From assembly GCA_036010965.1 (NCBI GenBank), contig DASCMO010000003.1, forward strand, positions 1 through 29,101: 29,101 bases of DNA. The letters are read 5' to 3'. Positions 1-7,657 of this stretch are shown here, in pieces. The stretch's first letter is position 1; every line of letters begins with the position of its first letter. This stretch comes from GCA-2686265 sp036010965. Lineage in GTDB: Bacteria; Planctomycetota; UBA1135; GCA-002686595. The position numbers and the translations under genes were made by a program. The notes beneath the pieces are model-generated. The model ran no database searches. It was not told the origin of the DNA and was given only the letters and a program-made list of their open reading frames with translations.

Positions 1-73
1 TGGATCCGGAGGCGACGAGGAACAGCGAACCGCACACGAGGCGGCTGAAGGGGTGGACGCGTGCTGAAGTCAT
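1..73 (-). CDS. N-terminus of an exported protein, cut by the window edge
   Basis: Only the first 24 codons lie in the window. Reading leftward from an ATG at 73 gives a short basic stretch with Arg, His and Arg, then a hydrophobic segment (LVCGSLFLVAS), which looks like the start of a Sec signal peptide, possibly of a lipoprotein. An AGGA Shine-Dalgarno sequence sits 7 nt before the ATG, which supports this start. Nothing of the mature protein is visible, so no function can be given. It points the same way as the DUF72 gene, but 361 bp lie between them, so it probably has its own promoter. Confidence 0.5.
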   Translation of the reverse strand, partial: MTSARVHPFSRLVCGSLFLVASGS

Positions 74-434
74 GGCGTATTCCTGGGGATCTGGTGCCTT
101 GCTCAGGCGACTCAAGAAGAGACGTGGCCGCCGCACCTACGAGCCTACCCCCTCGGAGCGGAGTTGCACCTCCCACTGCGGCCTGGCTGCCCCTGGATAA
201 GCCCTGCAGCCCTCCATCGCGCTACCCGCTTCCCCTCCTCACACACGCGCGAAAAAAACTACGGCCGAGGACTCCCGCGCCAGACGGAGGCCCTTCTGCC
301 TGGATTGGAAGGTCCCCGACCGTGGTTATGTGCATGGGACGAGGCACAGCCCGTCCCGGTTCCAGGGAATCCGGGAAGATCTCGTCTCGGCCCATGGCCG
401 GGGGCGGGCCATGCCATTGGTGAGACGGGGCCCC
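74..434. other. 361-bp region without a convincing gene
   Basis: This stretch lies between the stop of the DUF72 gene and the start of the partial leftward gene. Open frames crossing it on both strands lack family motifs and credible start sites, and the longer ones run on antisense to the DUF72 gene. It holds a run of seven A at 252-258 (seven T on the leftward strand), the only homopolymer A/T tract noticed in this GC-rich window. It could carry the 3' end of the leftward operon and the promoter of the next gene. I could not identify a clean -35/-10 pair, and there is no tRNA-like fold. Confidence 0.5.
252..258 (-). terminator. Possible weak terminator T-tract after the DUF72 gene
   Basis: On the leftward strand seven T follow a GC-rich stretch that can form only an imperfect hairpin, with G-T pairs and one mismatch. 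It lies about 180 nt past the DUF72 stop. The tract is suggestive of transcript ending, but the stem is poor and about 10 nt from the T-run, so this is a weak call. Confidence 0.2.
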
Positions 435-1328
435 TCAGGGGAAGGGCAGGCCGGAGCTCGGGAGCGAGTCCGCACGCGGAGGCTCGGCGCCCCCCACCAG
501 ATCCGCCAGGCGAGAGATGGTGGCCGGCCCGTGGCCCGCGAAGTGGTTATTCGCAAATGCATAGGTCTCACGCACCCCAACCGGGAGCTCCCCCAGAAGT
601 TCGGCCCACGCCTGCAGGCGGCCGTCCAGGTCAACCACGAGGCGATCAAACCTGCTCGTCAGCCCATCGACACGCTTGCGATCGCCGATCAGCCTCAGAT
701 AGATGAAATCGGTCGTGAACAACTGCGCGCGACCGGCGAGGCCCTCGGGATCCGGCATGTAGGGCAGGTCCACCAGGACCAGGGCCGCGCGGTGGGCGCG
801 CAGGACCTCCACCAGCGGTTCTGCGAGCCATCGGCGGTTGCGCACCTCCACGGCGTAGCGGAAGTCCGTGGGCAGGCCGGCAAGGAAGGCGTCGAGGCGC
901 TCGACGAATGGGCCGGCTTCCCCGAAGGCTTGCTGGTTGAAGTACGGAAACTGCAACAGCAACGGCCCGCACTTCGGGCCCAGCAAGGCCATCGCATCCA
1001 GAAAGCGATCTCGATCCGGGCCGACGCACTCCTCCACCAGCAGCTTGCTCGGATCCGGTCGCGGGCCGTCGCCGGCGTGCACGATCGAACGGGGAAACTT
1101 CGCGCACAGGACGAATCCCTCTGGTGTGCGCCGCTCCCAGCCGCGGACCAGCGCCGCATCGGGGATCCGGTAGTAGGTGACGTCCGCCTCGACGGTGGAG
1201 AAGCGCGTGGCGTAGAAGGAGAGGAAGTCCGCCGGTAGGGTGCCGGTGGGATAGAACGAGCCGACCCAGCTCGGCGCCGACCAGCTGCAGGTACCCGGGC
1301 GCAGGAGCGGTCGGGCAAGAGGTGTCAT
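435..1328 (-). CDS. DUF72 (YecE-like) family protein
   Basis: The protein is 297 aa. Family signatures are clear: an N-terminal GTCSWSAPSWVGSFYP stretch, then a segment of the FSTVEADVTYYRIP type, a central EVRNRRWL block and a C-terminal FANNHFAGHGP block. These match the DUF72/YecE TIM-barrel family, whose biochemical role is not settled. The frame is open much further upstream, but the ATG at 1328 puts the family signature right at the N-terminus, and the upstream part would overlap the HEAT gene. It is the last gene of a leftward run, starting 29 nt after the HEAT-protein stop, so it is probably co-transcribed with it. The stop codon sits in the loop of a small CCCC/GGGG hairpin (431-441). 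Family assignment is secure; function is unknown. Confidence 0.9.
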   Translation of the reverse strand: MTPLARPLLRPGTCSWSAPSWVGSFYPTGTLPADFLSFYATRFSTVEADVTYYRIPDAALVRGWERRTPEGFVLCAKFPRSIVHAGDGPRPDPSKLLVEECVGPDRDRFLDAMALLGPKCGPLLLQFPYFNQQAFGEAGPFVERLDAFLAGLPTDFRYAVEVRNRRWLAEPLVEVLRAHRAALVLVDLPYMPDPEGLAGRAQLFTTDFIYLRLIGDRKRVDGLTSRFDRLVVDLDGRLQAWAELLGELPVGVRETYAFANNHFAGHGPATISRLADLVGGAEPPRADSLPSSGLPFP

Positions 1329-1357
1329 GGCGACGGGGAGAGCCCTCTCGATCGCCC

Positions 1358-3667
1358 CTACCGACCCTGCATGCGCCGCAGGCGCACGAAGTTGGTGACG
1401 AGCTGGAAGACCGACAGGTCGCGCACCTCGCGCGCGGCCTTGAGGTTGTTGTCCCACCACTTCTCCTTGAAAGTCTCGCGCAGGCGCTCGTGGGAGAGGC
1501 CCATGTGGTCCATGGCGTAGGCCATGCGCTCCTCGCGCTTCTTGAGGTGCGAGGCCAGCTCGAGACCCTGGACGTCGAAGTGGTTGACCGAATCGAGAAC
1601 CACCCCGTGGCCAAGTCGGAACCAGCAGGCCAGATCTCCGCTTCCCCAGCGCTCGGCGCACTCGGGGCTGTCCACCAGGACCTCTACCCGCTCCGGCTGC
1701 ACGACCTCGATCAGGTGCGCGCCCTGCAGGGCGTAGATCGGCCGCACGCCCTCGCTGAAGACCCCCTCGAGGTAGGGGCTGCCCGCCGCGCAGGGACTGG
1801 CCAGGACGTTGTCGAGCACCTCGCCGTTGGTCTCAAACTTGCGGACCAGGTCGGGTTCGATGCGCTCGATGGTCTCGTGCAAGGCCCAGCAGGAGGCGAA
1901 CAGGTAGCCACCGACGTGGACGAACCATTCCAGGCGTTGCACGTCGTCCACTTCGATCTCCCCCGTGCAGTTCGCGACGAAGACCCCCGCCGCATCCAAA
2001 CCGTCGTTCGCCACGCGCGCTGCCGCGCTCAGGCGGTGCTCGATCCCCAGGGCGCCGAGCAAGGTCTGGATGTGGTCGCCGCGGCTCTCAAGCACCAGCA
2101 CGTCAAGGCCCTCATAGATGCGCGCGGGTGGCACGGAGTAACCGTAGCGCCGCTCCCGATCTGCGATCTCCTGCGGATCCACCAGGCGTACGCGGTCTCT
2201 GTTCTCAGCCCACCACGCGCCCCACACCTCCGTGCGCGGCTCGAGCGCCTCGCGGGCCAGGGAGACCAGGAAGGCGTGCGCCGTGCGGGCCACCAGGGGC
2301 TCCCGGTCCTCGAGAGCTGCTATCACCGGGCCTACCGCTTCCTTGCGCAGACTGCGCGTGAGCCCCACCACTGCGGCTCCCCGCAGGCGCCAGGAATCGG
2401 ACTGTGCCAGGATCTTGAGGGGCGCGACGGCGGCCTCCGAACGGGTCCACCCCAGGGAGACGGCGGCCGCCGCCGCCACCTTCCAGCCCCCCCCGTCCAG
2501 GGCATCCGTGAGAGGCCCTACCGCGCCTTCGAGCCCCTCCCGACCCAGGGCCACCGCGGCCTGCTCGCGCACGCCCGGGTCGTCGTCCTGGGCCAGACGC
2601 TCTACGAACCAGGCCAAATCGAAGGCCTCCTCGGCCGCCAGGACCGCCAGCGCCGCGCGACGCACCCGCGGGCCCCTGTCCTCCCGCCCCAAACTCGTCA
2701 CGCGCTCCCGAGCCCAGGGTGTGTCGAAGGCACCGAGCACGACCACAGCCCCCGCTCGCACTCCCTCATCGGCGTGTTCGAGGGCCGGTTCCAGCGCCTC
2801 CCGCAGTCCGTCGGGCTCCACCAGCCCGGCACGCAGCAGGGCCCCGGCCAGGCGCGCGCCGCGCGCCGCCGAGGCGGGTTCGGTGGAACCGCACAGACGC
2901 GCCACGCGTCCGCCGGCCTCCTCGGCCCGCTCCGCACCCGGGGCGAGGGTCGCGAGGCTCGCGGTCAAGGCCACCAGCCCACGGCGCTCGACCACTCCCG
3001 TCAGGAGGGGCCGGGACAGGAGTTCCCCGAGCACCGCCAGCTGGTCGGAGCGCGGATCGCCGGCTGCGCTCTCCAGGGCCGCCGCCCGCACCGCCACGTG
3101 CTCGGAGTCCAGCAGTTCCGCCAGCACGCTCGCTCGCTCCTCGCGCGACGCCGCCACCCGGGCCCGGGCCGCCCTGACCCGCGTGCGTCCGTCCTTCTCT
3201 CTCAGGAGCTTCGTCAGGCTGCGCGGGCTGCGCGGTTCGGAAGCCGCGGGCGCCAGCAGGGTGAACGCTTCGAGGGCTCGAGCGCCACTGCGCCCGCCGA
3301 TCTTCTTGGCCACATCCCCCAGGGCATCGTCGGCGTCCAGGGCCGCGGCGGCCAGGGCCGCCGCGCGCCGCACGCGGCCCGCCGGACCCTCGAGCATCAC
3401 CTTCACCAGGGCTCCGATAGCCTTGGGGCTGCCCACCTCGCCGAGGGCGTACGCAGCACGCTCGACGACCTCCCAATCGCGGTCCTTGAGAGCGCCGGTC
3501 AGCAGCCGCTCCGCCTTCGGGTGGTCACCGGTACGCAGGAGCTCGATGGCCTGCAAGCGATCTCCAACCTCGCGGGAGCGCATCAGCGCCGCGCCGTCCT
3601 GGAGCGCGCCGGCGGGCGCGGCCAGGGCCAGCAGGACGAGCGGCAACAGGCGGGATCGACAACCCAC
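1358..3667 (-). CDS. Exported HEAT-repeat protein with C-terminal ThuA/amidotransferase-like domain
   Basis: The protein is 769 aa. A signal peptide (about residues 1-21, basic start then LLPLVLLALAAPAGA) predicts export. Residues of about 25-480 form many 30-40-residue HEAT-type helical repeats of the kind DRDWEVVERAAYALGEVGSP and DDPGVREQAAVALG. The last roughly 250 residues are different: LDVLVLESRGDHIQTLLGAL, then DVQRLEWFVHVGGYLFASCW. This resembles the Rossmann-like class-I amidotransferase/ThuA/DUF4159 group, which sits next to HEAT or prenyltransferase-like repeats in other large exported bacterial proteins. No complete catalytic triad was recognised, so this may be a binding domain. 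The start is GTG at 3667, only 7 nt after the ArsC stop, which suggests translational coupling. The role is probably a periplasmic scaffold; this is inference. Confidence 0.8.
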   Translation of the reverse strand: MGCRSRLLPLVLLALAAPAGALQDGAALMRSREVGDRLQAIELLRTGDHPKAERLLTGALKDRDWEVVERAAYALGEVGSPKAIGALVKVMLEGPAGRVRRAAALAAAALDADDALGDVAKKIGGRSGARALEAFTLLAPAASEPRSPRSLTKLLREKDGRTRVRAARARVAASREERASVLAELLDSEHVAVRAAALESAAGDPRSDQLAVLGELLSRPLLTGVVERRGLVALTASLATLAPGAERAEEAGGRVARLCGSTEPASAARGARLAGALLRAGLVEPDGLREALEPALEHADEGVRAGAVVVLGAFDTPWARERVTSLGREDRGPRVRRAALAVLAAEEAFDLAWFVERLAQDDDPGVREQAAVALGREGLEGAVGPLTDALDGGGWKVAAAAAVSLGWTRSEAAVAPLKILAQSDSWRLRGAAVVGLTRSLRKEAVGPVIAALEDREPLVARTAHAFLVSLAREALEPRTEVWGAWWAENRDRVRLVDPQEIADRERRYGYSVPPARIYEGLDVLVLESRGDHIQTLLGALGIEHRLSAAARVANDGLDAAGVFVANCTGEIEVDDVQRLEWFVHVGGYLFASCWALHETIERIEPDLVRKFETNGEVLDNVLASPCAAGSPYLEGVFSEGVRPIYALQGAHLIEVVQPERVEVLVDSPECAERWGSGDLACWFRLGHGVVLDSVNHFDVQGLELASHLKKREERMAYAMDHMGLSHERLRETFKEKWWDNNLKAAREVRDLSVFQLVTNFVRLRRMQGR

Positions 3668-3674
3668 GCCGGCC

Positions 3675-4085
3675 TCAGTTCCCGCCGCCTTCAGGCGTAC
3701 ACGGACGCTGCGCGTCGGAGACCTCCGTCAGCAACTCCAGAACGTTCTCAGGAGGGCGGCCGATGCGGGCGCGAGCGCCGTGCACGGCGATGGGCCGCTC
3801 CATCAGGATCGGGTGCGCGGCCATGGCGATCAGCAGTTCCCGGTCGCTGGAATCCGGGCCCAGCCCCGCCGAGGCGAACTCCGGCTCCCTGCGCCGCACC
3901 CACTCGGCGACCGGCGCCCCCAACCGATCGACGAGACTGGTGAGCTCGGCCACGTCGAGCGGGCGCTCCAGATAGAGACGCACATCGACCGCGACGCCGC
4001 GCTCCTCGAGCAGGCCCAGGGCGGCCCGGCTCTTCGAACAGCGCGGGTTGTGGAGCAGGGTGATGGGGATGGCGGGGTCAATCAT
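3675..4085 (-). CDS. arsC: ArsC-type (glutaredoxin-dependent) arsenate reductase family protein
   Basis: The protein is 136 aa, close to the roughly 140 aa of enterobacterial ArsC. It has a thioredoxin-like fold with the active-site motif HNPRCSKSRAAL near the N-terminus (single catalytic Cys in the P-loop-like turn) and the late ILMERPI block containing a conserved substrate-binding Arg. In the characterised family the Cys attacks arsenate and glutathione/glutaredoxin completes reduction to arsenite. No arsenite pump or ArsR lies nearby, so a housekeeping YffB/Spx-like role cannot be excluded. The ATG at 4085 is chosen because it begins just before the first strand; the frame is open further upstream without homology. 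It is first in a leftward run with the HEAT and DUF72 genes and is divergent from the SGNH gene. Confidence 0.85.
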   Translation of the reverse strand: MIDPAIPITLLHNPRCSKSRAALGLLEERGVAVDVRLYLERPLDVAELTSLVDRLGAPVAEWVRRREPEFASAGLGPDSSDRELLIAMAAHPILMERPIAVHGARARIGRPPENVLELLTEVSDAQRPCTPEGGGN

Positions 4086-4143
4086 GGTTTCCGAGGGTAT
4101 CAGCGGGACCGACCCCCAGGAAGATCCTCGACAACGCTCGGGC

Positions 4144-4160
4144 CGGACCTTTGTTTGCAT
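4144..4160 (+). promoter_or_regulatory. Candidate sigma-54 (-24/-12) promoter of the SGNH gene
   Basis: The sequence CGGACCTTTGTTTGCA has the invariant GG (4145-4146) and GC (4157-4158) exactly 10 nt apart and a perfect TTGCA at -12. Against the consensus TGGCACG-N4-TTGCA it keeps GG, the following C at the right place and all five -12 bases. It lies in the short divergent gap with the right orientation, giving a start site near 4170 and a leader of about 30 nt. RpoN and two sigma-54 activators are encoded in this window. Single matches of this kind can arise by chance. Confidence 0.45.
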
Positions 4161-4196
4161 CCGCTGGTGTGAACTCCAGGGACGGATCCGTAGCCT

Positions 4197-5294
4197 GTGT
4201 CCATGGGCACTCCGGGGAAGGCGATGCGCACGGTCGGCGGCACGCTGGCCGTCGTGCTGCTGCTCTTCGAGACCGTTCCGCGCTGGATCGACCTGCCGGG
4301 ACTGACCGCCGGCGAACTCGACCCCTACGCCGCCGAGGAGCGCGATGCGCGTGTCCAGCCCCACCCCTACCTGGCCTACGCTCCCAAGCCCGGTCACTCC
4401 TTCGAGAATGCGCGCCACCGGGGGACCCATAACAGCCTGGGATTCCGCGGGCCGGAGATCGCCGAGGTGAAGCCGCCGGGGACCCTGCGCATCGCCTGCC
4501 TGGGGGGGTCGAGCACCTACGGACACGGGCCGAGCAGCAACGAGAGCACGTGGCCGGCGCGCCTCGAGGCGGACCTGCGGGCTGCGCGCCCGGAGCGGGC
4601 GGTCGAGGTCATCAACGGAGGCTGTCAGGGCTACTCGAGCTTCGAGAGCCTGACCAACCTGGCGTTCCGGGTGCTTCCCCTCGAGCCCGACATCGTGATC
4701 GTCTACCACACGATCAACGACATGCGCTGCGCCCTTTATCCCGACGCGCGACCCGACAACACCCACTGGCGTGCGGTCTGGCGGCGCTTTGAGCCGACCT
4801 GGGTCGAGGGCAGCGTCACCTACCGCACGTTGCGCCGCTACTGCACCGACTACATCCGCAGCCGGGGAGACATCGGCGCCCTGGCGATCGTGAACTTCGA
4901 CGAGCTCATGAAGCGCGACCTCTACGCCTGGCCCGCGGGCCGGCCGATCGGCTTCGAGAGCTTTCATCGCAACCTGAACGGCATCGTCTCCCTGGCCGAG
5001 GATCGGGGAGCGCGCGTCGTCCTGGTCAGCCAGGGGCTGCGGCGCTCGAGCCTGGACGCCGCCCCCTCGCGCGAGGACCAGCTGCGGGCATTCGACTACA
5101 TGACCGAGATCCTCTCTGTCGTGGCTCGCGAGCGCGAACTACTACTGGTCGACGGCCAGGGAACCCTCGCGGCCGCTGACGCCGAGAGCGAGGGGGGCGT
5201 GTTCACCAGCGATGTGCACCTCACCGACCTGGGCGCCGCGCACCTTGCCAGCACCCTGGCCCGGGCCCTCCTGGACGGCGGACTCGTGCCCTGA
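4197..5294 (+). CDS. SGNH/GDSL-type hydrolase, membrane-anchored or exported
   Basis: The protein is 365 aa from GTG 4197. An N-terminal hydrophobic stretch (TVGGTLAVVLLLF) looks like a signal anchor. Block I is CLGGSSTYGHG with the likely nucleophile Ser at about residue 105. Block II carries the Gly in NGGCQGYSS, block III is HTINDMR with its Asn, and the C-terminal block V is SDVHLTDLG with the Asp-x-x-His pair. All four SGNH blocks are therefore present, so an active esterase or acyl/deacetylase is expected; the substrate is unknown. Alternative starts are ATG 4203 and ATG 4224. The last one is preceded by GGGGAAGG, though the spacing is short. It is transcribed away from arsC, and a sigma-54-like promoter lies directly upstream. 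A DUF1573 lipoprotein gene follows after 38 nt. Confidence 0.85.
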   Translation: MSMGTPGKAMRTVGGTLAVVLLLFETVPRWIDLPGLTAGELDPYAAEERDARVQPHPYLAYAPKPGHSFENARHRGTHNSLGFRGPEIAEVKPPGTLRIACLGGSSTYGHGPSSNESTWPARLEADLRAARPERAVEVINGGCQGYSSFESLTNLAFRVLPLEPDIVIVYHTINDMRCALYPDARPDNTHWRAVWRRFEPTWVEGSVTYRTLRRYCTDYIRSRGDIGALAIVNFDELMKRDLYAWPAGRPIGFESFHRNLNGIVSLAEDRGARVVLVSQGLRRSSLDAAPSREDQLRAFDYMTEILSVVARERELLLVDGQGTLAAADAESEGGVFTSDVHLTDLGAAHLASTLARALLDGGLVP

Positions 5295-5332
5295 GCAGGG
5301 GTGCCCGCCGGCCCCGGGCGCGGAGAATTGCG

Positions 5333-6508
5333 ATGACCGCTCGCCGGCGAGCGGGTATACCGACCCGCCGCGCGATGCGCCTCATGCCCTCCGCCATCCC
5401 CAGAGCCGCCCTCGGCTCCCTCGCCGCGCTCGCAACCCTGGTCCTCTCGGCAGGCTGCGCGCGCCCCTCTTCGGCCGGGCTGGTGATCCAGAATCCCGAG
5501 GGGGACCGCCCCACATTCCACGACTTTGGGCGCATTCCCGCCTGGGATGAGGTGAGTCACACCTTCGTGCTGAAGAACACCGACGCCGAGCCCGTAACCA
5601 TCCAGCGCTTGATGCCCGCCTGCGCCTGTGCCGTGGGCCGTGTCTCCTACCTGAGCGAGGCCGGCCAGCGGGTGCGCGGGCGCCCGCGCCAGGAGCCGGT
5701 CCTGACCGTGCCAGCCGGAGCCGAGCTGGAGCTCGAAGTACTCGTCGATCCACGCCATGTCCGTCGCAAGAACGCGGACAAGCTGGTCCTGCTACGCCTG
5801 TCCTGCGACTCGCCGAACACACCCTTCCTGACCTTTGAGCTGCACCTCTACGTGCAGTCCCTGTTGCAGGCCACGCCCGAGACGATCGACCTGGGGAAGA
5901 TCCCCCACAGCACCGGCGCGTTCGGCACCAGCGACGTCATCACGGGTGTCGCGCGCTCGCCCGTACGGGTGACGGGCGTCGAGTCCGCCAGCGATTCCTT
6001 GCAGGTCACGCTGGAGTACAGCGTGAAGGTCGGAGAGAACCTGTGGGTCGTCACGGCGCACGTCGCACCGGGGCTCCCCCTGGGGCCCTTCCACGGAGAG
6101 TTGCGTCTGGCCCTGGCCGGCCCCGGCGGCCCTGACGACCGCCGCACCTTCCCAATCGAAGTGCGGGGCACGGTCGTCCCCGACGTGATCCTGGAGCCGC
6201 CGACCTTCTCCTTCGGCACGTTTTCCCCCATCGAGGGAGCCCGCGCCACGGCACAGGTGCAGGCCCTGGTCCCGGGCGATCGGGTGGTGGTACGCGACGC
6301 CGTCCTGATCGGCGCTGACTCGAAACTCATCGAGGTCTCCCTCGACCCCGTCGCCGTCGACGCCAAGGGGCGCAGCGAGCGCTGGAACGTCACCCTCCAG
6401 GCCCACCCGTCGATGCAGAGCGCCACCTTCAGCGGGCGCATCGAGCTGCTGCTCGAACACCCCCTCGTGCCCTCGATCGACGCGGGCTACGTGGGGCACA
6501 CGCGCTGA
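5333..6508 (+). CDS. DUF1573-domain lipoprotein
   Basis: The protein is 391 aa. A basic N-terminus and hydrophobic core end in the lipobox LSAGC (Cys at about residue 42 from the first ATG, or 28 or 25 from the internal ATGs at 5375 and 5384). The ATG at 5333 has GGAG 7 nt upstream, so it is the annotated start, although the resulting signal peptide is long. After the lipid anchor the sequence FHDFGRIPAWDEVSHTFVLK followed by NTDAEPVTIQ and CACA is typical of the DUF1573 immunoglobulin-like fold, common in exported proteins of Bacteroidota and Planctomycetota. Two further beta-rich segments (about residues 170-260 and 270-390, with a similar FSFGTF motif) look like repeats of the same fold. 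Its stop abuts the stop of the convergent lipoprotein gene. The role is unknown, probably structural in the envelope. Confidence 0.8.
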   Translation: MTARRRAGIPTRRAMRLMPSAIPRAALGSLAALATLVLSAGCARPSSAGLVIQNPEGDRPTFHDFGRIPAWDEVSHTFVLKNTDAEPVTIQRLMPACACAVGRVSYLSEAGQRVRGRPRQEPVLTVPAGAELELEVLVDPRHVRRKNADKLVLLRLSCDSPNTPFLTFELHLYVQSLLQATPETIDLGKIPHSTGAFGTSDVITGVARSPVRVTGVESASDSLQVTLEYSVKVGENLWVVTAHVAPGLPLGPFHGELRLALAGPGGPDDRRTFPIEVRGTVVPDVILEPPTFSFGTFSPIEGARATAQVQALVPGDRVVVRDAVLIGADSKLIEVSLDPVAVDAKGRSERWNVTLQAHPSMQSATFSGRIELLLEHPLVPSIDAGYVGHTR

Positions 6509-7516
6509 TCAGCGCCGGGTCCCCGGCAGCACGAGACCGCGCGGCTCGCCCCCGGGAGAGCCCGCTCGGCTGCGGGCGACCAGCCAGCGCCGCCAGGCCT
6601 CGGCGTCCCCGCCCGGCACGCTCGTGCCGGCCAGCCAGCGCAGGGGCCCGACCAGCAGACCGAGGGTCAACACGCTCATCTCCTCGACCATGGGCGAGAG
6701 CAGGTCAAGGGTCTCCGCGCGCCGCTCGGGGAGGATGCGCACCGCCCGCTCCATCAGCGCCGGGCCGTTCACCCGCTCCTCGCGTAGGTAGCGCAGGAGT
6801 TCTGTGGGCTGCACGGGATCGGGCGAGAGGAACGCGGCCAGGCGTACGCGTTCGGCAGCCGCTACCCGCACGCCAGCTGCCGGCAGGTCGCTCGCGCCCA
6901 GGCGGGCCTCCACGGTCCAGAGCTCCAGAGACCAGCGCCCCCGTATGGCCAGAGAGCCCGTAGGAGCCGCCAGCCTCACGGTCGCCAGGTGCAAGCGCAC
7001 CTGCTCGCCGACCGGCAGGGCGAGGCGATCGACGCCCTCGATAACAGTCACGGAGACCCGCCGGCTCTCGGCGCCATCGCGATCGACGGAGACCATCATC
7101 TCCCGCAGGCGTGCACCGTGAGGCATCAGCAGGACCGGCTCGGTGGTGGCCTGCGAACCGACCAGTACCACATCGTAGGATCCCGCCGTCCCCTCCACCT
7201 CCTCGGCCACCAGGCGCAGATCGATGGACCCAACCAGGGCGCGACCATCCAGGATGCGCTCGAAGGCGCGCGCCAGCTCCAGGGTCGCGCCGGAGGGAGT
7301 GCGCGCCAGGAGACGCTCGAGGATGTGACGAGCCGACTCGTCCTCACCGGCCATCACGGCCCGATGCAAGGCCTCCAGGGCCGGAACCATCTCCGGATCG
7401 AGCGCGCCCCTGCTAGAGAGCACCTGGGGATCGGGCTGCACGCCCGGTGCCGCGGCGCGACAGCCGCTCACGATCAGCAGCGCGCTCACGAAGAGTGCCC
7501 CACGCATTCCCAGCAT
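6509..7516 (-). CDS. Putative lipoprotein of unknown function
   Basis: The protein is 335 aa. The N-terminus (MLGMRGALFVSALLIVSGC) is a good type II signal peptide with the lipobox Cys at residue 19. The mature part begins with a helical region (about 45-105) reminiscent of a TPR pair, then a beta-rich middle (about 110-215), then a helical C-terminal third with many Arg. I recognise no family and no catalytic motif. It is the last gene of the long leftward train, 141 nt after rpsA. The gap contains a nested inverted repeat, so it may be expressed partly apart from rpsA. Its TGA directly abuts the TGA of the convergent DUF1573 gene with no spacer. Confidence 0.7.
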   Translation of the reverse strand: MLGMRGALFVSALLIVSGCRAAAPGVQPDPQVLSSRGALDPEMVPALEALHRAVMAGEDESARHILERLLARTPSGATLELARAFERILDGRALVGSIDLRLVAEEVEGTAGSYDVVLVGSQATTEPVLLMPHGARLREMMVSVDRDGAESRRVSVTVIEGVDRLALPVGEQVRLHLATVRLAAPTGSLAIRGRWSLELWTVEARLGASDLPAAGVRVAAAERVRLAAFLSPDPVQPTELLRYLREERVNGPALMERAVRILPERRAETLDLLSPMVEEMSVLTLGLLVGPLRWLAGTSVPGGDAEAWRRWLVARSRAGSPGGEPRGLVLPGTRR

Positions 7517-7564
7517 GACCCCTAACGAGAGCGCAGCGCCCGCGCCGGTAACTGTCCTCTGGAA

Positions 7565-7618
7565 CGGCCCCGTGTCGAGACGAAACGCACTTCGTCCAGC
7601 ACTGAGCAGCAGGGGCCG
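7565..7618 (-). other. Nested inverted repeat in the rpsA-lipoprotein gap
   Basis: An outer 7-bp pair (CGGCCCC at 7565-7571 with GGGGCCG at 7612-7618) encloses an inner hairpin with a 6-bp stem and 6-nt loop (GACGAA at 7579-7584 with TTCGTC at 7591-7596). No T-tract follows on the leftward strand, so it is not a classical intrinsic terminator. It may be an RNA-processing or stability element between rpsA and the next gene. Confidence 0.35.
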
Positions 7619-7657
7619 AGAGGAGCAGGTCGTAGGTGAGCGGATCGCAACGGGCTG

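Noticed and set aside
74..434. Small leftward peptide of 26 codons and tRNA-like folds in the first gap
   Set aside because: Start context is weak, there are no motifs, and no cloverleaf or T-loop consensus could be found.
1322..3943. 873-codon rightward open frame antisense to the HEAT gene
   Set aside because: It is a GC-driven shadow: no family motif, no signal, low-complexity Arg/Pro/Ala/Gly composition, and the opposite strand has clear repeats.
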